Translations under genes and position numbers: made by a program | Shown here: positions 1-10,644 of the stretch, piece after piece | Layout of the letters: each line of letters starts with the position of its first letter | Numbering within the stretch: the first letter of the stretch is position 1 | Assembly: GCF_036711975.1 (NCBI RefSeq) | Contig: NC_091972.1 | Location: 17,303,001-17,367,000, forward strand | From: Onthophagus taurus | Taxonomy: Eukaryota; Arthropoda; Insecta; Coleoptera; Scarabaeidae | Direction of reading: 5' to 3' | Length of the DNA: 64,000 bases | The notes under the pieces: model-generated | The model's database searches: none | The model's input: only the letters and a program-made list of their open reading frames with translations | What the model was told of the DNA's origin: nothing

Positions 1-440
1 AGTCATTATTACTTCCGCTATTTTTCACATCATAGGAACATATCTTAATCTAAATGTAGTGTTAATATGATAAGTCACTTTTACTATTGCTTTCTTTGGG
101 AGCTGTTTAAGAATTTCTCTTGTGATTTGATCGAATCCAGGTGCTTTTTTTGGATTAATATTCGTTTTGACTTTTTTCCAAAACTTCTTTTGAGGTGGTG
201 AGTAAAATCTCGCCATCCTCTTGTCTTGGTTCATTCCAGTCTTGTGGTACTTTGGTTGGAAGATCAATTCCAGATGTTCTGCAAATCTGGTTGCTTTTTA
301 TAGGTCATTCCGAGCCCAACTTCCATCAACCTTTCTGATTGGCGGGTTTTGGAGGGTAGGTCGTTTTAGACTTTTGGTGGCTTTCCACAAAGAGTAGTCA
401 GTTTTAGCCAGTTTAGTCAGTCAAGCCAATCCATAATGAG
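1..440 (-). mobile_element. Jockey-like LINE reverse transcriptase fragment
   Basis: The minus strand reads as the N-terminal part of a non-LTR reverse transcriptase. From about 440 down there is a region rich in Trp/Lys (SLWKATKSLKRP), then the KAPGFDQIT motif, and finally a YVPM..KIAEVIM block running off the window edge. Stops interrupt it: one after RNDL near 297, one near 425, and a TGA where the family normally has Trp just before KIAEVIM. It is therefore a dead copy cut at both visible ends. Assignment to the Jockey group rests on the spacing of KAPGxDxI and RLxYVP and is an inference. Confidence 0.75.
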
Positions 441-980
441 ATTTAAACTCGAGAATCTTTATTATACTCGACAAATTCTTCTGTAGAAGATTGTACTTCA
501 CCCAAACGTGTATATATAGTTGCCTACCTACTCATTTTGATGAATATAGTACAATAAAGTTGTATTCAATGATAATTAATTATTAATAAATATAAAACCG
601 CATAAACCACATAAAAGTTTACAACAAAACGCATAAATGAAAGTGTTGCATTCATATTTTTAACCGCATTTGGATTATAAAAGGAAATAATCTTACAAAA
701 GATACAAATATTAAGGTTACAAATTAATGATTAAATTTTTATCAATGATCATTTTTATAATAAGTTTTTTTAGATAATATATATAGTTTTGAATTCAACC
801 TCGTCTATTTATAAGTTTGCCAAATCATTGGGGATTTCTCTTCGATGAATTCACTCATTTTCGTCTTTCTCCAAAGCAAGTTTACAGACGATGACGTATT
901 GGAATGAAACCATTTTCGAAGAATATGACGCATAAATCTTTCACGTTACGTGAATAAGACCACGGTTTTCATCAATGTTG

Positions 981-988
981 TGACGTCA
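981..988. promoter_or_regulatory. Isolated CRE-like palindrome
   Basis: A perfect TGACGTCA octamer lies in otherwise anonymous sequence. The near-palindrome TTCACGT-T-ACGTGAA occurs about 40 bp before it. No coding gene can be tied to it. It could be a bZIP site of an unseen exon or chance. Apart from this I see nothing convincing between 441 and 1653; the short open frames there have no recognisable motif. Confidence 0.2.
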
Positions 989-1653
989 ACAAGTGTGTAA
1001 TTTAATAAATCCCCTAAATTAATATAAATAATTTATTATTATAAGATTATGAGATGGTTACGAAATAGGAAAGAAAAGTTGGATATTCCAAAACCGTATT
1101 GCGGAATGTCCACATGAAGTAAAAGAAAATATTATTAGTCATTTATAAGCGAAGACTAAGAGAGAGGTTTGAAAATAGATAACCAAGCAGGAGTTTTTCC
1201 AATCGGTTTGGAGTTTTGTCTTGGTCTGTGCGTAATAGTCACCTCTTTTTAGCCCAACATAAAATGCGCGCGTTTTATAAGAAGTGGAGTCAAATGATTC
1301 GCAAAGATAATCGTGAGCAGAACGATTCCCCATCAAAAAAATTAATTGGAAAGAATTTATTTAACGTTAAGTGCTTTAAAAGAAAGTTTTGAGGTGAATA
1401 ATTTTTATTTTAAATAAGGTGAGTGTATATTATGAAATTAATAGTGATTTTGCGAAAAGCCGGAAATATCTATCTGGCCATTATGGTTATAATTTTTGGT
1501 ACATTTCTGAAGTGGGCACCCCACATTGCTACATTATTGCGATATTTGAATAAAAATGAAATTAATAAGAAAGCTGATAAGATATGTCAACTTTTTGGAT
1601 CCAAGATACAAAATGAACTTTTTTGATGCTGACTTAACTCACGAAACAATTCT

Positions 1654-2400
1654 AAAAAGAGGATACTTTAATTAATAATTGGCGATATTTCCACAAGGAT
1701 CCTTCAAGAAATAAATTTATCATAGAAAGTTATCGATAAAAATTGCAACATCGAAAATTTTATCAAAACATCAAATATTGTTTTCTCAAAAACTAAAAGT
1801 TATTTTTCAAAACGTGTTGGTTCGTTGGAAAGAGGACACTCTTATTAACATTTTGGAAAATTTTCATACTCATATTTCAAGAAATGGATTTTATATGAAT
1901 TTTTAAAACTTAATCGGCCAAAAATTGCAAAATTCGAAAAAATTGTCGTTTATTTCAAAAATTTATTTCTCAAGAACTAAAAGTGTTTTTTCAAAACGGC
2001 TTTTTGCATTAAAAAGAGGATACTTTAATTAATAATTGGTGATATTTCCACAAGGATTCTTCAAGAAATTAAATTTATAGCAAATTTTGAAAGGTATCGA
2101 TGAAAATTGCAACATCGAAAATTTTATCAAAACTTCAAATATTGTTTTCTCAAAAACTAAAAGCTATTTTTCAAAACGGGTTGGTTCATTGGAAAGAAGA
2201 CACTTTTATTAACATTTTGACAAATTTTGATAACCATATTCCAAGAGCTGGATTTTATACGAATTTTTAAAACTTAATCGGCGAAAATTGCAAAATTCGA
2301 AAAAACTGTCATTTATTTCAAAAATTTATTTCTCAAAAACGAAAAGTGATTTTTCAAAACGGCTTTTTGCATTAAAAAGAGGATACTTTAATTATTAATC
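1654..2400 (+). repeat. Satellite-like tandem repeat, period about 360 bp
   Basis: The phrase AAAAAGAGGATACTTTAATT recurs at 1654, 2011 and 2374, giving spacings of 357 and 363 bp, so two full units and the start of a third are present. Each unit consists of two diverged halves of about 180 bp. Both halves contain AATTGCAA, a CTCAAGAACTAAAAG/CTCAAAAACTAAAAG block, TTTTCAAAACG and a GAGGACAC/GAGGATAC block. This is a dimeric higher-order unit. An inverted diverged copy occurs at about 19570-20029. The length matches dispersed beetle satellites, but family identity was not tested. Confidence 0.8.
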
Positions 2401-2450
2401 GACTGTGACAACAGCGACAGTTCCAATTACAAGCCAAGAGAAGATATATA

Positions 2451-3104
2451 GGCTGTCCGGATATTTTTGATACCTTGACCAAAAATATGATGATTTAACT
2501 CAACTTATCTATATACAAAATTGCTTAGTTTAGCCGTTATAGGGCTTTCAAAATAATAATATTTTTAAAAAAATTTTAAATAAGTCGAAAAATCCTCAGT
2601 GGATTTTATTCATTTTTTGGTCATGCGTTTGTTATAGAGAAAAATTATAGGGTGCTTAAAAACTTTGTCACAATAAATTATGCATCCATATCTTTTTAAC
2701 CCCCTTTACAAACACTACCATTCTTTTTTTCGGAGTAGTTACTTTAATTTAGAAACTATTTTGTCTCTTACAAAATTTCAGTTGGGTGAACGGTTTAGCC
2801 ACAAAAAAATATTTGCTAAATCTCCACAAGCGCGAATGAGTGATATAAGGTAACACTAATAACGTCTTTTTAATAGTTGGCTAGGTATAATTAATTTTAA
2901 AAATAAAAACAGTTTGTCACTTAAACTTGACAGCGGTATTCGTATTTTTTGTTTTGTTTTTTATCTTTGATTCATCATGAATGTTTAACGCCCTCTAGCG
3001 GCTAAACTAAGTAATTTTGTATATAGATAAGTTGAGTTAAATCATCATATTTTTAGTCAAGGTACTTGTGGTCTTGCATTGTACACGTCATTTCGGGACA
3101 CCTG
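2451..3104. mobile_element. MITE-like element with terminal inverted repeats
   Basis: The two ends are inverted copies of each other. The left end begins GGCTGTCCGGATA and the right end finishes TCGGGACACCTG. Inside both ends is a near-identical inverted block (CTTGAC..AAAATATGATGATTTAAC and onward) of roughly 80-90 bp, extending to TTTAGCCG. The element is flanked by TATA on both sides (2447-2450 and 3105-3108), consistent with a TA-type target duplication. It has no coding capacity. A Tc1/mariner-like origin is likely from the TA flank but unproven. Confidence 0.8.
2989..3001 (-). promoter_or_regulatory. CTCF-like motif in the right arm of the MITE
   Basis: On the minus strand this reads CCGCTAGAGGGCG, which fits the general CTCF core CCRSYAGRKGGMR at every position. 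It lies in the right inverted repeat. The left arm has a degraded version (AGCCGTTATAGGGC). Motif match only; no binding evidence. Confidence 0.3.
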
Positions 3105-3284
3105 TATATCGTATTGGAATATTAATTTATTACAATGCGGTTGTTAATGACAAATCTGATATAAATAAAGTGGTATTCAATGAAAAAAGTCATATTGGGG
3201 TTGATCTTGATTATTATCTGCAGTGTCCAAAACCTAAAAGAGATACTAATTCCTTTGAACGGTGAAGTACTAAGTAATAGGTTT

Positions 3285-3372
3285 TTAATATCCGTCCAAA
3301 GCCGGATATTTGGTAACTATCCGGTATCCGGCCGGGTTTTAAAAAATGATCGGATAGGCCGGATAGTTAATT
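3285..3372. repeat. CCGGATA-rich inverted repeat cluster
   Basis: Several CCGGATA/TATCCGG words in both orientations make this a small foldback-like cluster. Related CCGGATA-type sequence occurs at about 19505-19570 beside the inverted satellite copy, and in each case a satellite copy lies close by. It may be the end of a decayed DNA transposon. No target duplication was identified. Confidence 0.45.
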
Positions 3373-3447
3373 AAGATTTAAATTAAATCAAATTTGTTGA
3401 TGATACTGGTTGCAACGAATTTATAAAAAATAGTGCTAATTTTCAAG

Positions 3448-3519
3448 TCCCAGATAGTATAGTGGTCAGTATCCCCGCCTGTCACGCGGGAGACCGGGGT
3501 TCGATTCCCCGTCTGGGAG
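3448..3519 (+). tRNA. tRNA-Asp (anticodon GUC)
   Basis: A full cloverleaf is visible. The acceptor arms TCCCAGA and TCTGGGA pair, with discriminator G at 3519. The anticodon stem CCCGC/GCGGG encloses the loop CTGTCAC with anticodon GTC at 3481-3483. The T arm contains GGTTCGATTCC, and the internal A-box region is TAGTATAGTGG. There is no intron and CCA is not encoded, as expected for a eukaryotic nuclear tRNA. A T-run follows at 3522 and could serve as the Pol III terminator. It lies 60 bp upstream of the zinc-finger start codon on the same strand. Confidence 0.97.
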
Positions 3520-3521
3520 AT

Positions 3522-3528
3522 GTTTTTT
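3522..3528 (+). terminator. Pol III T-run after tRNA-Asp
   Basis: A run of seven T residues begins two bases after the tRNA discriminator, the usual position for RNA polymerase III termination. Confidence 0.7.
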
Positions 3529-3579
3529 TCCATTCATTTTAATTTTATTATTAACAAAATTAATTTTCATTTCAGTTAA

Positions 3580-4023
3580 ATGTCTCGAGAACCTCAAAAA
3601 CCTCACCAATTCGGTTGTAAATGTCAATCTTGCAATAGCGGATTACATTTATTAGCAAACGTAGCAAGTGGAAACTCATATTATAATTACCAACAACCCC
3701 ACACGTCATCCTCATCATCATCATCATCAATGTTTTCAAAATCGTCAACTTCATCTTCATCGATGGTTTGTTCGTTTTGCAATAAAAGTTTTACGCATCG
3801 CGGCGATTTAAATAAACACGAGCGAATTCACACGGGGGAAGAACCGTATTCTTGTAAAATTTGCCAAAAAAGATTTAACAACACCTCGAATTTAAGTAGA
3901 CATGAGAAAACGACGCACAGCAATGAGAGGCCGTTTAAATGCGATAGATGCGGAAGTGAATTTAATAGGAAAGATAAATTGGATAGTCATCAGAAAAGTA
4001 GAGGATGTAAAGGGAATTATTGA
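3580..4023 (+). CDS. Small C2H2 zinc-finger protein (147 aa)
   Basis: A single-exon ORF encodes three consecutive zinc fingers in the C-terminal half. Finger 1 spans C64 to H84, finger 2 C92 to H113, and finger 3 is C2HC (C121, C124, H137, C143). The HTGEEPY linker between fingers 1 and 2 is the canonical C2H2 type, so a nuclear DNA-binding role is likely. The N-terminus has a small Cys cluster (C13, C15, C18), then a Ser run (residues 43-50) encoded by a TCA microsatellite, and a second Ser-rich patch. A good splice acceptor (TTTTCATTTCAG) ends four bases before the ATG, so an upstream noncoding exon is probable. In that case the tRNA would lie in the 5' intron. Target genes and orthology are unknown. 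Confidence 0.85.
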   Translation: MSREPQKPHQFGCKCQSCNSGLHLLANVASGNSYYNYQQPHTSSSSSSSSMFSKSSTSSSSMVCSFCNKSFTHRGDLNKHERIHTGEEPYSCKICQKRFNNTSNLSRHEKTTHSNERPFKCDRCGSEFNRKDKLDSHQKSRGCKGNY

Positions 4024-4175
4024 ACAATGAAGAAGAAAGAAATGACTGAAAATATTTAAAGTTTACTGTGATATTTTAACATTCCATTGATTTATTTAAA
4101 AAATTTTTAGATGAATTTATTTAATTTTTATTTATTTTAAGTCCTTATGTTTTATAATTGTGTAAAAATTGATCA

Positions 4176-4181
4176 AATAAA
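4176..4181 (+). terminator. Poly(A) signal of the zinc-finger gene
   Basis: AATAAA lies about 155 bp after the stop codon and is followed at once by a T-run. It is the first canonical signal downstream of the coding region. Confidence 0.55.
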
Positions 4182-4394
4182 TTTTTTTTTTTTAAATTGA
4201 AACTTTTTTATCTTTCATCGTTCAATTTTGACATTGTGGTGATTTGTGCTATATCATTACAAGCTGGTAATAGATAAATATGAAATAATTATGGATTATG
4301 ATTTATTGATGCATTCGCAATGTTTTTTATTCATAACGTCTTTCACCATCAGTTTAGGTACATACGTTGTAGTTGATTTAATTTAGAAAAATCG

Positions 4395-5215
4395 TCCAAT
4401 TTTAACATTTCGTAATTCATGAAGTTGTCCATTTGTCTATTATATGATAACTAACTTCAGGTTTAAAATGTCAACCTCAATTTTGACATATTTGTAATTG
4501 TCGTGAAAAATCCTTTAAAATGAGCCCAAACATGACACGTTTAATTCCAATATTAGTCGAGATATAAGCAACTTCCGGTTTGAAATGTCAATGTCATTTT
4601 GACAAATTCTTTATTTTTATAAAATGTCTTAAAATTTATCAAAAAAACAAAAATACAATAAAAAAAATTAAAAATTAAGGTTGGTATTAATATTTAATAA
4701 TTAAATTGCTATCTTCATTGTTGCTAACTTCGGGTTTAACGTTTTTTTATTGAAACTTCTTTTATTTTTTGTGATAAGTGCGTCTTGTTTGCACTCATTT
4801 TAAAGGTTTTTTAAATAAAGAATAACATCATGAAAGAACACTATGAAGTTGTCCATTTGTCTATTATATGATAACTAACTTCAGATTTAAAATGTCAACC
4901 TCAATTTTGACATATTTGTAATCTTCATTAAAAATCCTTTAAAATAAGAAAATGTCTTAAAATTTGTCACAAAAACAAAAATACAATGAAAAAATGAAAA
5001 ATTAAGGTTGGTATTAATATTTAAAAATTATGTTGCTGATTTCAATGTTGCCAACTTTAATAATTTTTATTACAACTTTGTTGTTTTCCGAGATAAATGC
5101 ATCATGTTTGAACTCATTTTAAAGGTTTTTTAATAAAGAATGCATGATGAAAGAACACCATGAAGTTGTCAATTTGTCTATTATATGATAACTAACTTCA
5201 AGTTTAAAATGTCAC
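4395..5215 (+). repeat. Tandem repeat, three partial units
   Basis: The phrase TGAAGTTGTCCATTTGTCTA and the following ATATGATAACTAACTTCA recur near 4418, 4841 and 5161, in the same orientation, with spacings of about 420 and 320 bp. Between them the units share AATGTCAACCTCAATTTTGA and AATCCTTTAAAAT blocks. Unequal unit length points to internal deletions. No ORF is conserved among the copies. Confidence 0.75.
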
Positions 5216-5219
5216 GTAA

Positions 5220-5760
5220 CTGGTTCGTTAGAACTTTTTCAGGTTCCACTATTCGTAGAGGTTTGAAATTTTGGTAGCATGGGTTGTTCATTCGGATCTT
5301 TTGATCTTCCGGTCTACTGGAAGTAGACCATAACTTCGTTATTTTAAATAGAATACTATAGTTTTTATTACACCGTTTAATTGTAAGTAGAAAAATAGGT
5401 TGATTTTGATAAAAGTGATTGGTACCTAGCGTTTTTCGTTTTCGATTTATTTTGGATTACTCTTCAGATGCTGTCAAATAGATTGTCATTTGTTGTATGG
5501 GACTATCTTATACAGAATGGTGAAAAATTGAATTACTGTTTCTCCATATTCAATGGCGAGAAAGTCGAAAACTTTAAATGCAACTCCCATATTTTTTAGC
5601 CTGTCAGAAAGGGAATTTAATTCTTTACAAATTATCTATAAACATTCCTCTAAGACGCCCGGCCTAAACCTAAAACTTTCTTGTTCTAGGTCTAGTGTTA
5701 GTTCTAGTTTTAATTCTTATTTAACCCTAAATTCTTGTACATTTTAATTGATCTAAAAAT
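5220..5760 (+). repeat. Dispersed repeat related to 56755-57180
   Basis: Long stretches match the sequence at 56755-57180 in the same orientation. Shared blocks include GGAAGTAGACCA, GGTACCTAGCGTTTTTCGTT, TGTCAAATAGATTGTCATTT and AAGGGAATTTAATTC. At its right edge it runs into CTAG-rich sequence (GTTCTAGGTCTAGTGTTAG at about 5680) like that at 9855-10218. This suggests nested insertions. No coding capacity was found. Confidence 0.7.
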
Positions 5761-6477
5761 TTTTTTTTTTGATTTAATCCACTTACCTTACTTATAATTT
5801 CATCCATTTACCCATTTTGAATTCAATACAACCTTTAAATCCAATTAATTATGTGTTTTCCATTAAAAAAACTTAAAAATTCAACGTCAATTTTGACAAG
5901 CAACTGTGATATTTGGATCTTAATCACCATGGTAACGAGTCAAGTTGGATAACCTTAAAATAATAAAATCTTATTTCGACTTTTTTATCAATTCTAACCT
6001 AATTTTTATTAATTTCAAAACAATTCGAATTCTTTACGATTATCTCGCATTTTTTTTAAATATCTTTATATTTTTGTTTTTATAACAACAGCGCGCCCCA
6101 GGGATCTTTGATAGAAGAACTTGGAACTGATTGTATGTCGAAATCGCACCGTAAGATGGCATTAGCGTCTATACTGAAATAATTTAATTAAACTAACAAT
6201 TTTATTATTAATAGTGAGAATGATGAGAGACAGCAATAACAATTATTACCAGTATCATTCTTTTAATTTAAAAAGTATAGATTCCAATTCGTGTTATATT
6301 TTTAAATTTGCCGCTAACTTCAACTTTTAAAATTATAAAGTTGAAGTTTGTTCAGAATGACAGATGAAAACGTCATTTTAAAGTGATTTTTCGGTAAGAG
6401 GATGATAAAGTAATAATGGTATGATTAAATAATTAGATTATAATTGACATTATAGCCCTGTTTCAGCTAACATTATA
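5761..6477. other. Intergenic, no feature recognised
   Basis: AT-rich sequence with homopolymer runs. I find no splice-consistent coding segment, RNA gene or clear repeat here. Confidence 0.5.
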
Positions 6478-6581
6478 ACTGGTTGGAAGCTCGTCAGATG
6501 CAAGTGATATTCAAATGTTGCGGCATTATTTGACAGGTGTAATTGCCTTAGATAATTGCATCTGAGGAATTCCCAACCAGT
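6478..6581. repeat. 104-nt inverted repeat (stem-loop)
   Basis: The arms at 6478-6503 and 6556-6581 pair through ACTGGTTGG at the base and CAGATGCAA nearer the loop, with a few mismatches between. The loop is about 52 nt. It could be a tiny foldback element or a hairpin transcript; nothing in the sequence decides. Confidence 0.55.
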
Positions 6582-7256
6582 CGGAACGTTAATTGGACCC
6601 ACATAGTGGCTCCAAACACTTTCCAAACAGTTATTCTGTGGATGGAGCTTTTATATATAAACTCAATCCAACCTGTATTCTAGTGGTTCGGTTCTTAGCT
6701 GAATAATTCCAAAATATCCCCAACAGATGGCGCCACATACGTTTAATTTTTAGTACGAAGTTTTTGTTTAGAGAGTTGCATTTGTACGAAAACAGCGTTT
6801 ATAAGGAGTTGGATAATTATACAGTATGTTTACTCAACGGACCTTGGGTATATCTTTGAGCAGTGTAATATACAGCAGCCAAGGTCATTTACGGCCGAGA
6901 CGTTAGAATCAAGAACAACAAGCATAAACTGCAAGTTAGCTGCGGACCAAACACTATCTAATGGTTAATATCTTCAAGATATAATGAATAGATCAGGTCG
7001 TTTCGCCATTTCGTTTTCACAGTATGTTTTCGAGTCAAGTTGTTGGATTTATAAAAAAAAACAGAGTAAAAATTCAAATTTTTTCATAATTTACAAACAA
7101 TTTAAATATTATTTAGAACCAATAGCTAAGACATACATAGCACCAATTTAACACCACGTACAACAAATAGAATTTAATGAAGAGATTCAGAAAGTAAAAT
7201 CTGGAAGAAACAAGTTCACTAATAAATAAATCATCACAAAAAATTTGTTAAAAAAA
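6582..7256. other. Region downstream of the fatty acyl-CoA reductase gene
   Basis: Contains the 3' flank of the minus-strand reductase gene. No other gene or repeat was recognised. An AGATGGCGCCA word occurs at about 6725. Confidence 0.4.
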
Positions 7257-8909
7257 TTACATTTTGTTCCGTAAGCGGTACAGCTCAATGTTCTTCGAAT
7301 CGTCGTTTAACAAATATTTCTTAACCGCATTGTAACTGTTAACAGCGTATTCCTTTAAATCTACATCTTTGGTTATTACACCGTAAAATATTTCCTTATC
7401 AGCTTTGTCTAGTTTTTCTTCTAGTTTAATACATTTGCTGTTATCAAATGTCCATTTTCTGACTGTAAAGTGCCGCACAGTTTGCATTGATAACATGAGA
7501 CGCTTTTGAATGGTAACCAAACTAAAATTTGAAAACGTTAATCATTTAAGAACAATCACATCTTATTTAAGACATACAAAGGTTTTTGAAAGAAGATGAT
7601 TAATATGAAATCGACCAACAATGCTGGAATTAATTGAAAGATAAAGGATACAGTCATAAATATACAATAAGATTTTGTAATGTATATTTCAGGATACCAA
7701 AGAGCATGTTTGAATGGTTCTTTACGCGCTGTTGCAACAAATACATCAGTTATATAACGCCAAGTGTATGGAAATCTATTAGTTATGTTTATTGTAGGCG
7801 TTGATAAATAACTAAAAGAATTGAAATAAATTTTAATTTTATCTAATTATTAAAGAAATATTTACTTGGTCTTTGCTCTTTCGTATCCACAACATATCAC
7901 GCTATTTATGGCGAAATCCACGGGAATAACTTCCGGTACACTATCGCCATCCACTAAACCTGATTTCAAAATCCCTTTTGCACTCGCTACAAACATTCCC
8001 ATGGGGCCATAAAAATTATCAACCCAACCAGGCGTTGGTTCAGACAAAGAAGGAACAACTAAAAAAAACTTATAATTTTTCTTCTGCAATGATTTGAAAC
8101 GTACCAATTGATGGTCTTGTTATAATTAATGGTATTTTATCACCCATATCAACGGCTATAATTTCAGCAAGTCGTTTAGTAAACGTATAAGTATTTGGAT
8201 GAGGACCTAATAACCTTTTAGTAATAACATTTAAGCACTTTTCATCCATCCACTCCACTATATCAATAATCTTGTATGGATCAACATCAATTGGGTACAC
8301 TTTCTCCTCCATATTCTCAATTTCGACGTTGCAATAAGCGGTGGATAAATGAACAACCGACTGGAAGATATTTTTTTAGCTATTTAACATAAAAAACTTT
8401 TTAAACGTACTTGCAAATTTTTCATGTCCATACAAAATTTAAACAACTCGTAAGTTGATTTAGTATTTGTAATAACAGCTTCTTTTAATGAAAGGTCCAT
8501 GCGAACGGAAGCGGCGATGTGAAACACAACGGATACTTCATCAACTAATTTTTCCCTATCATTTAGCGACATATCAAAACCTTCTTTGGTTATATCCCCG
8601 CAAACCGCTTCAATTTTTTCGTTGGCTTTTTCGTTTAAATCGTTAAAGGTGAAAATCTTTTTGAGAAAAAATGTTTTATTCGCTAAAAATATGAAATATT
8701 TTTTTAAAAAAACTTACATCGCTATTCGTTAATTGCTTAATTCTTTCTTTGGGAGTGTAACCTTTTTTGGGTCGCAATAAAATGTAGATTTTCTTAATAT
8801 CGGGTACACTCCTGATTAATTTTTCTAAAAGAACTTTTCCCATAAAACCCGTTGCTCCTGTGATAAACACAGTTTTTCCAGTGTAAAATTCAACAATTGG
8901 ACTTCTCAT
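7257..8909 (-). CDS. Fatty acyl-CoA reductase, six exons (461 aa)
   Basis: The gene is complement(join(7257..7521,7578..7811,7866..8058,8105..8360,8411..8656,8718..8909)), chosen so that every junction is GT-AG and in frame. The enzyme family reduces fatty acyl-CoA to fatty alcohol with NADPH, supplying wax, cuticular lipid or pheromone precursors; it acts at ER or peroxisome membranes. The N-terminal Rossmann motif TGATGFMG is at residues 17-24, followed by LLRPKKG, a FHIAASVR block, STAYCN, and the catalytic pair Y204/K208 in YTFTK. RPSIV and EPTPGWVDN follow. The C-terminal FAR_C part begins around ALWYP, has a hydrophobic stretch before QKPF, then FTVRKWTFDN. Length is slightly below the usual 500 residues and no final membrane segment is obvious. 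Introns are 46-61 bp. I see no inactivating change. Which FAR paralogue it is cannot be told. Confidence 0.93.
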
Positions 8910-8977
8910 TTTTTGTATTTTACGGTATTCAGATCGAACAGAAATTTGTTAATAATAATTTTCCACACGGGCTCTTT

Positions 8978-8985
8978 TATTTATA
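8978..8985 (-). promoter_or_regulatory. TATA box of the fatty acyl-CoA reductase gene
   Basis: TATAAATA on the minus strand lies about 70 bp before the start codon, leaving room for a start site about 30 bp downstream and a short 5' UTR. The match is strong but unconfirmed. Confidence 0.55.
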
Positions 8986-8999
8986 TCTTACTGTGTTAA

Positions 9000-9854
9000 A
9001 TAAATCGATTTAAACCAAGCCAATTATTGTTTTTTATGGCTTTTGTGACATAATTAGGGGATTAGAGCATTTCATTTCAATTTTAACCGTCGGCGTCGTT
9101 TAAACTAAAAATAATAATCAGGAAATTTTTATTTACTGTATGATTAAACAGGTATTCGTTAAATCGTTCTTTTTGGGATAAAATATGTTTGGAAAATCTT
9201 ATAACTAAAATTAAAGTTTTTTGCAATAAAAAATATCCAACTCCCATAATCATATTAAATACAAATCTTTTGCAATGAATTAATCTTTGGTGTCGTTCGG
9301 ATTAATTAGAAGACCCTGTATATTATTAGGCGATTAGATTAATTCATGGAAATTTCAACATTAATGCAATCAAATTTACTTAATACCTTTAGCAATTTTT
9401 TCTTTAATAACACACGTTTACAAATTCTGATAAACTTTTGTATCCGACCGAATGAGCGTGTTATAAATTTTATGACATCAGATCCGTATTAATAAGTAAT
9501 TACGTTACTTTTAATAAAATTTGATAAAATTAGCAGAGGCGTTGAAAATATGAAGAAAGAAACTTTGACGCGCTATATCTCGTTAAGGAAGCATTTGGGA
9601 CCTCATGTATATTAAGACTTTTCATCTTAATTTTTGTTGTATTACCTGCCCTAGAAGTCTGTCAGCGGTTTTTTGAATCACCCTGTATAAATGCAGTAAC
9701 CATAGTTACGAAACTACTGTGAACTTGCACTGTCCCACATAAAATGCAACATAGCTTAATAGTACAGGTAGTTTTGCAGAGGAAAAGTTTTGCTTGGAAA
9801 AGGTGACGTCATTATGACAATCTTGAGTTTTCGTCCGTCTTAAGATACGCACTG
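9000..9854. other. Intergenic, no gene recognised
   Basis: No coding segment is evident. A CACCCTGTATAAATGCAG sequence at about 9680 resembles the terminal end of many insect MITEs, but I could not find its partner. Confidence 0.4.
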
Positions 9855-10218
9855 CTAAACCCGAATGTTTCTAATTCTGGCCATTCTGGTTCTAGTGTTA
9901 GTTCTACTTTTCGTCCAATTAAAATATCCCACAATCAAACGCTGAATAACAATTATAACTAGGATTAATACTAGACCTAGAAACATTCGGATTTAGTCGC
10001 ACGTCTCTCAAGACGGCTAAACCCGAATGATTCTAGTTCTAGGTATTGTGTTAGTTCTAGTGATAGTGCTAGTGTAAAACTAGAACTAACACTAGACCTA
10101 GAACTAGAAACATTCGGATTTAGTCGCACGTCTTGAAAGACGGCTAAACCCGAATGATTCTAGTTCTAGGTTTCTGTTAGTGATAGTGCTAGTGTAAAAC
10201 TAGAACTAACACTACAAC
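9855..10218. repeat. CTAG-rich palindromic tandem array
   Basis: Three units each begin TAAACCCGAATG and contain TTCTAGTTCTAG-type words, and the complement (CATTCGGATTTA, CTAGACCTAGAAC) closes two of them, so single units can fold into long hairpins. Units are separated by a short GTCGCACGTCT..AGACGGC spacer. A fragment of the same family occurs near 5650-5740. Confidence 0.75.
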
Positions 10219-10254
10219 TATGTTAACTAGTTCTATGAATGCGATGCGATCCAA

Positions 10255-10605
10255 ATTAAATTGATCGGATATTCTTCTCAACCCTAATCTTACAAAAAAA
10301 ATCAGCAAAACCTGGTTTCCAGAGAAGTATAAATTGACAGAAATGTTTTATTTCCTGATTTGCTGTTCTAAATAATAAGGAATGCTATAAAACCCAAATT
10401 AAACTGATCAGAAATTCTGTTCAACCCAAATCTAGCAAAAAAATCCTGCAAAACCTGGTTTCCAGAAAAATGCAAATTGTAAAAATGTTTTCTTTTTTTA
10501 TTTGCTGATTTAAATAACAAGGAATGCTTTGCAATTCGAATTAAGTTGATCAGAAACCCTGTTCAACCCAAAAATTCCTCAAAAACTGGTGCCTTCTGCG
10601 TCTAA
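10255..10605 (+). repeat. Tandem repeat, period about 140-148 bp, three units
   Basis: TTGATCGGATATTC, CTGATCAGAAATTC and TTGATCAGAAACCC start successive units near 10260, 10400 and 10547. Each is followed by TCAACCC and, in two of them, AAAACCTGGTTTCCAGA. The third copy is truncated. Confidence 0.75.
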
Positions 10606-10644
10606 GTTTCCTGATGCTTCTTTGACTATTGATCCAAGACTTTT

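Noticed and set aside
1423-1626. 67-codon frame with a hydrophobic segment
   Set aside because: It has no recognisable family; the upstream ATG context and flanks give no splice or promoter support.
7522-7577. Alternative last intron of the reductase using donor at 7559 (38 bp)
   Set aside because: It would be shorter than the gene's other introns and insert residues not seen in the family; the GTATGT donor at 7577 gives a 56-bp intron and the expected QKPFLVTIQ junction.
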